Below, piece by piece: positions 1 through 8,538 of a stretch of DNA of 64,000 nucleotides; position 1 is the stretch's first letter, and every line of letters starts with the position of its first letter. Under the pieces are notes generated by a model, which worked only from the letters and a program-made list of their open reading frames with translations, did no database searches and was not told the DNA's origin. The DNA comes from Sphingobacteriaceae bacterium. GTDB lineage: Bacteria > Bacteroidota > Bacteroidia > B-17B0 > Aurantibacillaceae. Both the position numbers and the translations under genes were made by a program. The stretch lies in NCBI GenBank assembly GCA_016705695.1, contig JADJLA010000002.1:434001-498000 (forward strand). Reading direction: 5' to 3'.

Positions 1-1067
1 GTGTTGTGACCTTTTGAGCTGAAATAAAAAGTACTTCCGTCAACGTGCATATACGGTGATTCTTCGTCATAAACTGTATTGATCCCGGGACCAAGATTAT
101 ATGCCGCCGACCATTTTCCGTTCGGCAACCTTTTTATTCTGTAAATATCTTTTCCACCGTAACCTCCGGGTCTTGTACTGCAGAAATACATGATACTTGT
201 ATCATTAGTAAAACACGCACTTGATTCGTGGTATTGAGAATTTATCTCTAATCCAAAAACTACCGGCGTTTCCCATTTTCCTTTTGAGTTCAATTTAGTT
301 TCGTATAAATTTCCATTAATTCCGTCAGGCGTTGAGCGGTATACAATCATTTTATAACCATCCGGACTTATTGCCACACACCCATCGTTCTCTTCAGTAT
401 TCACCGGCTTGCCAATATTTTCAGCAGGCCCCCATGCTCCATTTGTTTTGTGACTCACGTAAATATCCTCGTGGTAATATCCAAACTGATCTTTTTTATT
501 ATTTACCCCTCCCTCTCGTCGTGATGTAAAATATAATGCATGTTCATCAGAGCTAACAATAGGAACATATTCCGGATAAGCCGAGTTAATATTCTTTCCA
601 ATATTCCTTACAATTGAGCGATGTGGATTGGTCATGTATTTTTTCGCATTCCTATTTACGCCTATCATAAAATTAACACCATCATCACTTACTATCCTCT
701 TTTTATTCTTTAAGCACTGTTGTAAAACAATAATGCTTTCGTCGAACATTTTTTGTTTATGTTTTATCATTGCCAAACAATATAATGCATCTGATTTTTT
801 AGAAGCCTTGAGTTCTTTTTCATGAACCAAGAGACTATCAAGATGGTATTGCAATTTTAATTTACAATAGGTCGACAAAATATTCGCTTCTTCTTCTTTT
901 GCATCATGCGCTACTATTCTTCTATAAAATCCTAAGGCATTATAATAATCCTCACTCTTAAAATAGAAAGCTGCTTCCTTCTTGAGTAACTTCACAAAAT
1001 CCTTGCTTTGCGCGAACGATAAAAGTGAATTGGCAACCAATGCTAGTATGAATATTAACTTGCGCAT
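1..1067 (-). CDS. PD40/TPR outer-membrane-associated protein, partial (runs off left edge)
   Basis: Read directly on the minus strand: an open frame begins with ATG at 1067 and runs without a stop to the window edge (355 codons seen). It opens with a signal peptide (MRKLIFILALVANSLLSFAQ), then about 100 helical residues that look like TPR units, then PD40-type beta-propeller blades with the hallmark phrases FTSRREGG, AISPDGYKM, YFCSTRPGGYGGKDIYR and YFSSKG. Proteins of this build in Bacteroidota usually end with an OmpA peptidoglycan-binding domain (as the full-length relative at 28765-30975 does), but here that end lies outside the window. It starts 4 bp after the stop of the CHU_C adhesin, so the two are one transcript. 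Role inferred: anchoring or assembly partner of a T9SS surface protein. Family call firm, exact function not. Confidence 0.85.
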   Translation of the reverse strand, partial: MRKLIFILALVANSLLSFAQSKDFVKLLKKEAAFYFKSEDYYNALGFYRRIVAHDAKEEEANILSTYCKLKLQYHLDSLLVHEKELKASKKSDALYCLAMIKHKQKMFDESIIVLQQCLKNKKRIVSDDGVNFMIGVNRNAKKYMTNPHRSIVRNIGKNINSAYPEYVPIVSSDEHALYFTSRREGGVNNKKDQFGYYHEDIYVSHKTNGAWGPAENIGKPVNTEENDGCVAISPDGYKMIVYRSTPDGINGNLYETKLNSKGKWETPVVFGLEINSQYHESSACFTNDTSIMYFCSTRPGGYGGKDIYRIKRLPNGKWSAAYNLGPGINTVYDEESPYMHVDGSTFYFSSKGHN

Positions 1068-1071
1068 AGAA

Positions 1072-4000
1072 CTATCTTAATAAAGTAACGTCTCCTGTTT
1101 TATCAATGATCTGACCATTGTATAATTCTACGTATATCTTATACACGTAAATATCTTGGTTACATATTTTCCCTTTGTAATATCCATCCCACCCTTGTGT
1201 AGGATCTTCGGTTGCAAACATTACTTCTCCCCAACGAGAATAGATCGTGAATTTTATCTTCACTACACCTTTCATGTTCCCGTGGAAGATATCGTTACTT
1301 AGATCAGCAGGGTTAAACGTTGTTCCCGGCGATCCATTTGGATTTGGCGTGAACGCGTTTGGCATTTCAAAATAACTATCGTCAAGTACAATAACCCTCT
1401 CAACAAGTTTAAATGTATCTCGACATCCTTTAGAATTTATTGCCATCAACATTACTGAATAACTGTTAGGCGCAGAATACGTGTGAGTGGCATCCAATGT
1501 GTTTGTTGTTGTAGAAGATGTTCCATCTCCAAACGACCAGGTATAACTTGTTGCACCTGTAGTTAAGTTATTAAATGTAACGAGTGCTTCAGGCAAATAC
1601 AAAGTGGTGGTAGTTACCGGCGAGAAGTTGGCAACCGGTGCAGGGAATACTCTAATGTTTTTTGCAGCCGTATCTGAACAACCGTGAATATCGCTTGCAA
1701 TTAAAGATGACGTGAACGTTCTGGTAGCTGCAGTAAAATTCACATACTGCTCACTTGCACTTGCTGTGCTTGCACTATTTGCATTTCCAAATGCCCAATT
1801 ATAAACTGTAAAACCGGGAACAGTTGGGAAATTAACTCGTAAAGGCGAGCAACCACTATCCGGAACTGCTGTATATACAATGTTTGGCTTCGGATAAATG
1901 ATAGAATTTAATGTGTACGAATGCGAACAACCATCAGAATTTGTTACACTTAACTGTGTTAAACTTGCCTGAGGTGTTGCACCAGGATTTGTGTATTGGA
2001 ACCCCGGAATGCTTAACGTGCTTGAACCTGAATTACCAAAATTCCATGAATAGGTTGAGGCTCCAATTGACGTATTTGTAAATGTGATCATTCGTGGGTG
2101 ACACACTGCTGTATCAGCAATAAATCCTGCTTGAGGTTGCGCAAACACACCAATATTATCGGTTATTGAATCTTTACAACCGTTGACGTTTGTTACAACC
2201 AATTTAATTGGGATAGTTACTGAACCTGACCCTGCTGCATTAGTATAAGTTTGTGAAGGATTAGTTGCTGTAGTTGTATTACTAAAACTAAGATCCCAGA
2301 AATTACTTGTTCCACCTACACTTGTATTTGTGAAGGTAACATTGAATGGAGAACATGCAAACTTAGGGAAGAATGTGAATGAAGGAGCAGGATTACCAAA
2401 TAACACCACCGTTTTCTTTATACTATCGCCACAACCGCCTGCATTATCTGCAACCAGAGTAATTGTATACGTTTGATCAACCGTTGTAGGTGAAGAATAC
2501 ACATGAACCGGATTCGCTACGGTAGTTGGTGGAGAAGCGTCTCCAAAATTCCACGTCACACTCACCGCGCCGGTTGTTGTATTTGTAAATGTAACTACCA
2601 GTGGCGCACAACCCGCCGTTGGTGTCATTACAAAATTAGGTACAGGCAAGGCCATTACAAAAGCTGTATTTGTATAGGTGCCCGTACAAATACCATTAGA
2701 CGTTGTAAGCGTAACCGTATAAGTTCCGCCACTGGCATAAGTGTGAGTAGGATTTGTGACCGTACTTGTTGGTGAAGCATCTCCATAATCCCACGTATAA
2801 CTTGTGGCTCCAATAGATAAATTAGTAAATGTTGTTGCGCTTCCGGCGCACACTTGAGTAGCGCTGAACGAACCCGTAGGCGGCGCGTCCACCTGTATGG
2901 TTTGTGTATTACTTGCCTGACAGCCATTAGCCATTGTGACGATCAATAAGACTGTATGTGTACCCGCGAAAGTATATGTCTCCGGCGCAGGTACCTGAAG
3001 AGTTGAAGTGTTTAAATTTCCAAAATCCCACAACCAAGCCACTGGAGGTCCTACAGTATTATCGGTAAATGTTACACCTACTAATGGAACACACGATTGT
3101 GTTGGTGAGCATGCAAATGTTGCTGTTGGTCCCGGTAAAATTGTAATTACAACTTGATCCGTATCGCTACACATTCCACCAAACGGAATAAAAGCAACTA
3201 GCCTAACTGTATAAGTAGCTGCGGTTGCATATGAATATGTTTTGGGTCCAAACGGAAAGTTTACCCATCCCGATCCATCGCCCATATCCCATTTGTAAAA
3301 AACACCAACACTACTTGCATTGGTAAAAGTCATTAAACTATTTGTACAAAACGGCCCCGTTGGCGCAATTACACTTGCAGTTGGTGCATTAAAAATATTT
3401 ACGAGTTGAGTGATAGAGTCAACCCCACAAACGTTACTGTCTTTTAATTGCACAACAAATCCACCCATTGTTGGAAATGCTACAGTTACGGGAGTGTTCG
3501 GCGGGATATTTGTCCAAGGGTAAATTGAATCTTGAAAACTATTGAAGGCCCAGTAATTTCCTAATTTCCAATATTGTTTTCTTTGGTAATTATTTCCAAA
3601 CGCAGTACAATTCTCTACAGATGTGTTTGTAAATGTAAATACATTATCAGGCCAACATTTATTTTGCACTGATGTAGTTATTTGCGCAACATCGCGCGCG
3701 TAAACATTCACAGGTCCTATTATAGCAGTAGAAGTGCTTGAGAACGAACAATAATTCCACGCAAGTAATGTTGCAGAGGTTGCGCAGGTAACGTTTGCTG
3801 CGGAATAAACATGACTTGCACTTGTATTAGTAAAACTGAAATTTGTATTTGGTGTATTATCTCCCCATATATAAGTAAATTGGGTAGTTGAACTAACATT
3901 TGTGCTTGTGTTACTAAACGTAATATTTGCAGGCGAACATCCTGCAAGAGTTCCTCCAATTGGAATACTTAATGCAGCGTTAACCGGTAATTCCATTACC

Positions 4001-4332
4001 ACAACACCTGTCATAGTGCACGTTTGTGCCGGGATCATTAATGTTACAAGGAACGAACCTGTGGTAGCTCCATATACGTGCGGAATAACACTACTGGCAG
4101 GGTAAGCGGTTCCTGTGTGATCAGGTGAAGCATCTCCCCAACTAATGGTATAGGTGCCCGGAAAATTTGAAGGCGATTGAAAATTCAAGGTGTAAGCTGC
4201 ACCCGTGCAACTTATCCACATTGGACTACTGGATGGATTGTTCAGATAATCTAAGATCTGAGGGCATTGTGCTTTAGCTGCAAATAATGTCAGCTGTAGA
4301 AGCGCTAAATAAACTAATCTTTTCACAAGCAT
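1072..4332 (-). CDS. Secreted multi-PKD adhesin-like protein with T9SS type B (CHU_C) sorting domain
   Basis: A 1086-aa protein with a signal peptide (MLVKRLVYLALLQLTLFAAKAQ) and about ten tandem PKD-like domains of roughly 80-90 residues. Typical blade phrases are TWDYGDASP, NPTHTYASGGTYTVTL and TWSFGDGTS, and most units open with a Cys followed by P/L and TFTNTS. The last ~90 residues are a gliding-motility-associated C-terminal (CHU_C) domain: MPNAFTPNPNG at its start, IYSRWGEVMF and WDGYYKGK in the middle. That domain is the type B signal for export and surface attachment by the T9SS. No enzyme domain is visible, so adhesion or matrix function is inferred. It is followed 4 bp later by a PD40 protein. 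Upstream there is only about 20 bp before rnpB, leaving little room for its own promoter. Confidence 0.9.
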   Translation of the reverse strand: MLVKRLVYLALLQLTLFAAKAQCPQILDYLNNPSSSPMWISCTGAAYTLNFQSPSNFPGTYTISWGDASPDHTGTAYPASSVIPHVYGATTGSFLVTLMIPAQTCTMTGVVVMELPVNAALSIPIGGTLAGCSPANITFSNTSTNVSSTTQFTYIWGDNTPNTNFSFTNTSASHVYSAANVTCATSATLLAWNYCSFSSTSTAIIGPVNVYARDVAQITTSVQNKCWPDNVFTFTNTSVENCTAFGNNYQRKQYWKLGNYWAFNSFQDSIYPWTNIPPNTPVTVAFPTMGGFVVQLKDSNVCGVDSITQLVNIFNAPTASVIAPTGPFCTNSLMTFTNASSVGVFYKWDMGDGSGWVNFPFGPKTYSYATAATYTVRLVAFIPFGGMCSDTDQVVITILPGPTATFACSPTQSCVPLVGVTFTDNTVGPPVAWLWDFGNLNTSTLQVPAPETYTFAGTHTVLLIVTMANGCQASNTQTIQVDAPPTGSFSATQVCAGSATTFTNLSIGATSYTWDYGDASPTSTVTNPTHTYASGGTYTVTLTTSNGICTGTYTNTAFVMALPVPNFVMTPTAGCAPLVVTFTNTTTGAVSVTWNFGDASPPTTVANPVHVYSSPTTVDQTYTITLVADNAGGCGDSIKKTVVLFGNPAPSFTFFPKFACSPFNVTFTNTSVGGTSNFWDLSFSNTTTATNPSQTYTNAAGSGSVTIPIKLVVTNVNGCKDSITDNIGVFAQPQAGFIADTAVCHPRMITFTNTSIGASTYSWNFGNSGSSTLSIPGFQYTNPGATPQASLTQLSVTNSDGCSHSYTLNSIIYPKPNIVYTAVPDSGCSPLRVNFPTVPGFTVYNWAFGNANSASTASASEQYVNFTAATRTFTSSLIASDIHGCSDTAAKNIRVFPAPVANFSPVTTTTLYLPEALVTFNNLTTGATSYTWSFGDGTSSTTTNTLDATHTYSAPNSYSVMLMAINSKGCRDTFKLVERVIVLDDSYFEMPNAFTPNPNGSPGTTFNPADLSNDIFHGNMKGVVKIKFTIYSRWGEVMFATEDPTQGWDGYYKGKICNQDIYVYKIYVELYNGQIIDKTGDVTLLR

Positions 4333-4351
4333 ATAATTTTTATTTCAAATA

Positions 4352-4718
4352 CAGGCATATAAGCCGGGTTCTGTTTCATCTCAGCCAAAGCCAAGATATA
4401 AACTACCATTTATCTATTCGACCTACCCGTTACGGCTTCCTTGCGGAAAAAAGCGGGACACTTGTACCGCAACTTATTTGGTCTTTCAACACCCAAGGTT
4501 TACCAAACACTTTCATCACTGAAGGTGCTTGTAGGCTCTTACCCTACATTTTCACTATCACCCCGAGGTTTAACTCAAGGCTACCTTGTCTCTGTGGCAC
4601 TGTCTGTTACATAAACTATCGGCCTATGTACCCATATTTTCATATGGTGAGTTTCCCTGCGTTGCCCGGACTTTCCTCCAGAAGTTTAACCCCCCGGCGG
4701 TAGTTCTACCTGTGCCTT
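4352..4718 (-). ncRNA. rnpB: RNase P RNA (bacterial type A)
   Basis: On the minus strand the 5' side carries GAGGAAAGTCCGGGC and GCAGGGAAACTCACC and the 3' side carries CAGAACCCGGCTTAT; these are the universally conserved P4 strands and neighbouring core of bacterial RNase P RNA. A short P1 helix can be drawn between the 5' end (AAGGCA near 4713-4718) and the 3' end (TGCCT near 4353-4357), which sets the limits to within a few bases. Length about 365 nt is normal for type A. It is the catalytic subunit that matures tRNA 5' ends. The plus-strand reading frame across it (4287-4703) is not a gene. A TTTG-N18-TACATTTA promoter candidate lies at its 5' end. Confidence 0.95.
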
Positions 4719-4747
4719 AAATGTACGCTAATTTTTTTAATCTCAAA
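4718..4747 (-). promoter_or_regulatory. Candidate promoter of rnpB
   Basis: On the minus strand a TTTG box (4744-4747) is followed after 18 bp by TACATTTA (4718-4725), one base off the Bacteroidetes -7 consensus TAnnTTTG. The fit to the RNA 5' end is tight: the -7 box abuts the presumed first base, so either the mature 5' end lies a few bases further in or the box is shifted. Confidence 0.35.
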
Positions 4748-4875
4748 GTACCCAGTAGCGGTTTTCTGGGCTAGAATTTAACAAAACGCTATTAATTAGC
4801 CCATTTCCATATTTTTTCTGACAAACGGGCTTTTTGTAAATACCTATATTTAGCGTTTAAATAATTTAGGCAGAT
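4722..4875. other. Divergent intergenic spacer between rnpB and the glycosyltransferase
   Basis: No reading frame of note on either strand. It holds the rnpB promoter candidate and an imperfect foldback around 4754-4803, in which GGGCTAG can pair with a later TAGCCC and TAGCGGTTTT with AAAACGCTA. No clear -33/-7 pair for the plus-strand gene was found. Confidence 0.5.
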
Positions 4876-6021
4876 CTGAAACACATTGCACTCATAACCG
4901 ACGGTATTTGGCCCTATGTAATAGGTGGCATGCAAAAGCATTCGTATTACTTATGTAAATATTTTGCCACAAACCAAATTCACGTCGACCTAATTCACTT
5001 TAATAAAAGCGAACACGACATAAGTAAGCTTGAATTTTTTTCGGAAAAAGAAAGAGAATATATTCATCCCACCATCATCGAAATACCAGTGTCTATTGGA
5101 TTTCCGGGACATTACATTTATAATTCATACCGGCATTCGAAATTAATTTTTGAATTTTTAAAACCAAAACTCGATCAATATGATCTTATTTATACCAAAG
5201 GTTTTACAGGTTGGTATTTGATCAACCAAAAACATAAAGACCGTATTAATTGTTGCAAAATTGGCGTGAAATTTCATGGCTACGAAATGTTTCAACCCTT
5301 GCCGGGAATTGTTTCAGGAATAAAATCACTTCTTTTAAGAGGTCCCGTAAAAAAAATAAGTCAACGAGCAGACATTGTATTTTCATATGGAGGAAAGATA
5401 ACAGACATCATTCGATCGATCGGTGTAAAAAATTCAAATATTATTGAGTGCGCTTCGGGGATAGAAGAAGAATTTATTGTTGAGAAATTTAAACCAACCG
5501 ACACTATAAAACGCTTTTTATACCTAGGAAGATACGAAAGAAGAAAGGGAATAGAAGAGTTAAGTTTAGCCCTTCAGCAACTTATTTCAAAACACACTAA
5601 CGAGTTTCAATTTCATTTTATTGGCGCTATTCCAGAGGATAAAAAAATTGATCACAAAAACATTATATATCATGGCGAGATCCGCGATCGAATAATTCTT
5701 TTAGAAAAAATGCGAGGGTGTGACGTGTTGATCTGCCCAAGTTTTAGTGAAGGTTTTCCCAATGTTATTTTAGAAGCAATGAGCAATGGTTTAGCAGTTG
5801 CCGCAACAAATGTTGGCGCAGTTGAACTTTTGGTTAACGAAGAAGTTGGTTGGATAATAGAAAAACCGGAAGCTAATTATATCAAACAAACTCTTGAAAT
5901 GATCATATTTGAAAATGCTTTAAAAATTGATCAAAAAAAACAAAAAGCCATTTTCAGAATAAAAGATGGCTTTGTTTGGAATAAGTTGATAAAAAAATTA
6001 ATAAAATCAATCGCACCGTAA
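4876..6021 (+). CDS. Glycosyltransferase family 4 (GT-B) with apparent CTG start
   Basis: A 381-aa GT4 glycosyltransferase that would transfer a sugar from a nucleotide donor onto a cell-surface glycan or lipid. The C-terminal half has the GT4 core: RFLYLGRYERRKGIEEL, FHFIGAIP, IYHGEI, DVLICPSFSEGFPNVILEAMSNG (the EX7E motif) and NVGAVELLV. The first ATG in frame is at 4930, but the 18 codons before it encode KHIALITDGIWPYVIGG, the first beta-strand and glycine loop expected at a GT4 N-terminus. An in-frame TAG at 4867 closes the frame and no ATG, GTG or TTG lies between, so CTG at 4876 is the most likely start (ATT at 4885 is an alternative). No neighbouring polysaccharide genes, so acceptor unknown. 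Confidence 0.85.
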   Translation: MKHIALITDGIWPYVIGGMQKHSYYLCKYFATNQIHVDLIHFNKSEHDISKLEFFSEKEREYIHPTIIEIPVSIGFPGHYIYNSYRHSKLIFEFLKPKLDQYDLIYTKGFTGWYLINQKHKDRINCCKIGVKFHGYEMFQPLPGIVSGIKSLLLRGPVKKISQRADIVFSYGGKITDIIRSIGVKNSNIIECASGIEEEFIVEKFKPTDTIKRFLYLGRYERRKGIEELSLALQQLISKHTNEFQFHFIGAIPEDKKIDHKNIIYHGEIRDRIILLEKMRGCDVLICPSFSEGFPNVILEAMSNGLAVAATNVGAVELLVNEEVGWIIEKPEANYIKQTLEMIIFENALKIDQKKQKAIFRIKDGFVWNKLIKKLIKSIAP

Positions 6022-6117
6022 TTCAATAAAATACGCACAGTTATCTATAAAAACCAACCATTTACAAATCCAAACTGTATTTATACTTGAGAAATGCACC
6101 GCTCATCCGTTTTAACA

Positions 6118-6149
6118 TTTGGTAATTTAAGTTTCAAGTTGTAGCTTTA
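6118..6149 (+). promoter_or_regulatory. Bacteroidetes-type promoter of the T9SS cargo gene
   Basis: TTTG at 6118-6121, a 20-bp spacer, then TAGCTTTA at 6142-6149 (one mismatch to TAnnTTTG). Start of transcription predicted near 6154, about 18 bases before the ATG at 6173. Confidence 0.5.
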
Positions 6150-6172
6150 TAACATAAATTAAATCAACAGAC

Positions 6173-8380
6173 ATGAAAAAACAATTACTCTTAAGCGGTG
6201 CACTTTTATTAAGTATGGGTGCATTTGCGCAAAAACAAACGCACCTTTTTAAGGACGCGAAAGTTGTTGAAAATAAGCGCTTTCAAAATGCGTTTACAAC
6301 AGCTAATATGGATCTTAATCCTAATACTACTGCTAGTAAAGCTATAGGCCCTGTAAATCAGGAAGTAAGCACGCCAAATTCAAGTTCTAATAGCTCAACC
6401 GCACCTATCCTTAACAACGTATGGTATAGGATCTCTGGATCTGGCAACGTATACGGCTTTTTAGTATCTGCTTCAAAGCCGTTGAACTATCAACGTATCC
6501 TAGGTGCTGTTTCGTTCGTTCAACGTAAATCATCAACTTATGTGGTTAGTCCTGCAGGTGATTCAAACGTAGGAAGCATTGTTACTTATTGGGCTAAAAA
6601 CGACGCTAACACAAATAGCTTAGCAAGTTGGGATAGTACCCTTATTTATGCTGATGCAACAAACCAAGGACGTTATCCTAGTGGTGGTATTTGGAATACT
6701 GCTCCAGGTAACGGAAATACTGACCTTAACAAAGCGGTTGCTGTAGGTTCTGGTCCTGTAACAACAGGTTCAGGTTGGGTTGGAAGCTGGTACGCAAGTA
6801 AATCACTTTCTTTAACTCCAAAAAATGCTGCAGGTCCTGATGAGCAATTCTTTGCTAACGCTGCACCATTTAACTCTGCAACTTCTCCAAGTATGACAAA
6901 GCACGACTTCCCACGTTATGGTATGAACGTGTGTGATAATGGTGTTTATGTTGCCGGTCAAAAAATGAACGACATCAACGGTACAACTGCCGCAGCTCAA
7001 GGAATTAGAGGTGCTTCAATTTCAAAAGGAACGTATAACTCAGGTGTTATGGTTTGGACAATGGATTCTCTTATCCCTCCAACTGAAGTAGCTACTGATG
7101 GTTCTAAAATAATTAGTGAGCCTTATATGAAATTCACTCCTGATGGACAAACTGGATATTGTATGTTTATCGGTGTGCGCGCAGGTACTCCAGTTGGTTC
7201 TTCTAACAGAGGAAAACAACCAATAGTTTATAAAACTACTAATGGTGGTGCTGCTTGGGCATTGGTAAACGGTATTGACTTTAATGCATCAACTCCGGCT
7301 ATCAATCAATTAAAAAACACAATGCGCTCGATCAATATCAACACAACTGTTTCAGCTCCATGGTTTTGGAGTGAAGGTATTGATATGACAATTGATGCTA
7401 ATAATAAGTTACACATTATCGCAATAGCTATTGGTCATGCTTCAACTCATGTTGACTCAATGAACTACTTAAGCTATTTCACAGTTGGTACAGAGATCGA
7501 GCACGCTTGGCCTCACGTAAACACTGCTCGCCCATTGATCGTGGATTATTATGGTGATGGTGGTGCAAGTCCTTGGAACGTATTGATCATTGACTCTTTA
7601 GACACTGAAGGTCCTTCTTCAGTTTCAGGTTCAGGTGGATTTAACGAAAACCCTTGGGCTGATCCAACTCCAAATAACTCAGTTTCTTCTGATAGTCGTA
7701 TTCAGATCACTCGTGATTACCTAGGTGATTTTCTAGCTTATTCATGGGCTGAGACTGACACAAGTATCACAACTAATTCTGGAAAATGGAATGAATTCCC
7801 TAATATTAAAGTTAGAGGTTTCAGAACTTGCGACGGAACTTTAAGTACTGAAGCAGGTGGATTTAACGTAACTGGTGCTGCTGGTGTATTAGCGGCTGTT
7901 AAAGACAAAGCTTACTTCCACTATATGTCAGGTGAAATGAAAGCCGGAGCTGCAACTGCTAGCTCTGCAACGTTTGCAATTCCATTCTCAGTGTCAAGTA
8001 ATCCTCTTACTGAAGGTATTAACCCTGTAAGTAACTACTTCGCAATGACTCATGTTCAATTTAGTTTTCCTAATAACCCTGCATGTTTAAGTACTATAGG
8101 TCTTAATGAAGCTACAGCTAAAACTGATGCTACTGAAAGCTCATTATTCCCAAATCCTACTAAAAACAACTTCAACGTTCGTTTGAATTTGTCTAATGCA
8201 AATGATATCGCTATCAGCGTATTCAATGCACTTGGTCAAAAAGTAAGCGAAACAAAAGTAAACGGTACAATTGGCGAGAACAATGTTTCAATGAACATGG
8301 ACAACGCTACTGCCGGTATTTATTTCGTTAAAATTAAAGTTGGTAAAACTGAAAGCACTAAGAAGTTAGTGGTTCAATAA
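6173..8380 (+). CDS. Secreted protein with T9SS type A sorting domain
   Basis: 735 aa. Signal peptide MKKQLLLSGALLLSMGAFAQ, a long middle part that I do not recognise as a named enzyme, and a final ~80-residue T9SS type A C-terminal domain (SSLFPNPTKNNFNVRL, ISVFNALGQKV, AGIYFVKIKVG, STKKLVVQ). The middle contains phrases such as VYKTTNGGAAW that recall BNR/sialidase-like propeller turns, and Thr/Ser/Asn-rich stretches, but no catalytic motif can be pointed to. It is therefore an exported, probably surface-bound or released cargo of unknown activity. It is monocistronic: own promoter at 6118-6149 and a strong hairpin terminator at 8401. The codons look polished (many CT-ending codons), hinting at good expression; that is inference. 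Confidence 0.88.
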   Translation: MKKQLLLSGALLLSMGAFAQKQTHLFKDAKVVENKRFQNAFTTANMDLNPNTTASKAIGPVNQEVSTPNSSSNSSTAPILNNVWYRISGSGNVYGFLVSASKPLNYQRILGAVSFVQRKSSTYVVSPAGDSNVGSIVTYWAKNDANTNSLASWDSTLIYADATNQGRYPSGGIWNTAPGNGNTDLNKAVAVGSGPVTTGSGWVGSWYASKSLSLTPKNAAGPDEQFFANAAPFNSATSPSMTKHDFPRYGMNVCDNGVYVAGQKMNDINGTTAAAQGIRGASISKGTYNSGVMVWTMDSLIPPTEVATDGSKIISEPYMKFTPDGQTGYCMFIGVRAGTPVGSSNRGKQPIVYKTTNGGAAWALVNGIDFNASTPAINQLKNTMRSININTTVSAPWFWSEGIDMTIDANNKLHIIAIAIGHASTHVDSMNYLSYFTVGTEIEHAWPHVNTARPLIVDYYGDGGASPWNVLIIDSLDTEGPSSVSGSGGFNENPWADPTPNNSVSSDSRIQITRDYLGDFLAYSWAETDTSITTNSGKWNEFPNIKVRGFRTCDGTLSTEAGGFNVTGAAGVLAAVKDKAYFHYMSGEMKAGAATASSATFAIPFSVSSNPLTEGINPVSNYFAMTHVQFSFPNNPACLSTIGLNEATAKTDATESSLFPNPTKNNFNVRLNLSNANDIAISVFNALGQKVSETKVNGTIGENNVSMNMDNATAGIYFVKIKVGKTESTKKLVVQ

Positions 8381-8400
8381 TAACAATTAACCTTTTAAAA

Positions 8401-8431
8401 AGCCCTGGCAGTTACTGTCAGGGCTTTTTTA
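8401..8431 (+). terminator. Rho-independent terminator of the T9SS cargo gene
   Basis: Eleven-base stem AGCCCTGGCAG / CTGTCAGGGCT (one G-T pair) with a TTA loop, followed directly by TTTTT. It lies 20 bp past the stop at 8380. Confidence 0.9.
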
Positions 8432-8509
8432 TTTCTAGCCACTTGGCTCCCTAAGGCTAAATAAATACAAAATAGGGGTTCAATATGGGCCCCCTTCTCT
8501 AAAAATCAT

Positions 8510-8517
8510 TAAATTTG
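8510..8517 (+). promoter_or_regulatory. Candidate -7 element of yidC
   Basis: TAAATTTG is an exact match to TAnnTTTG, 21 bp before the GTG start of yidC. I see no good TTTG box at the expected -33 distance, so this is only half supported. Confidence 0.35.
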
Positions 8518-8538
8518 CAGCCAAATTAATTCAAAGAG

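Noticed and set aside
4287..4703. 138-aa plus-strand frame across the rnpB region
   Set aside because: It covers RNase P RNA, whose conserved core explains the sequence; no protein family.
8435..8470. TAGCCACTTGGCTCCCTAAGGCTAAAT near the T9SS cargo terminator as a fifth gene-end repeat
   Set aside because: Only the first seven bases resemble copies A and D; no matching right arm was found.
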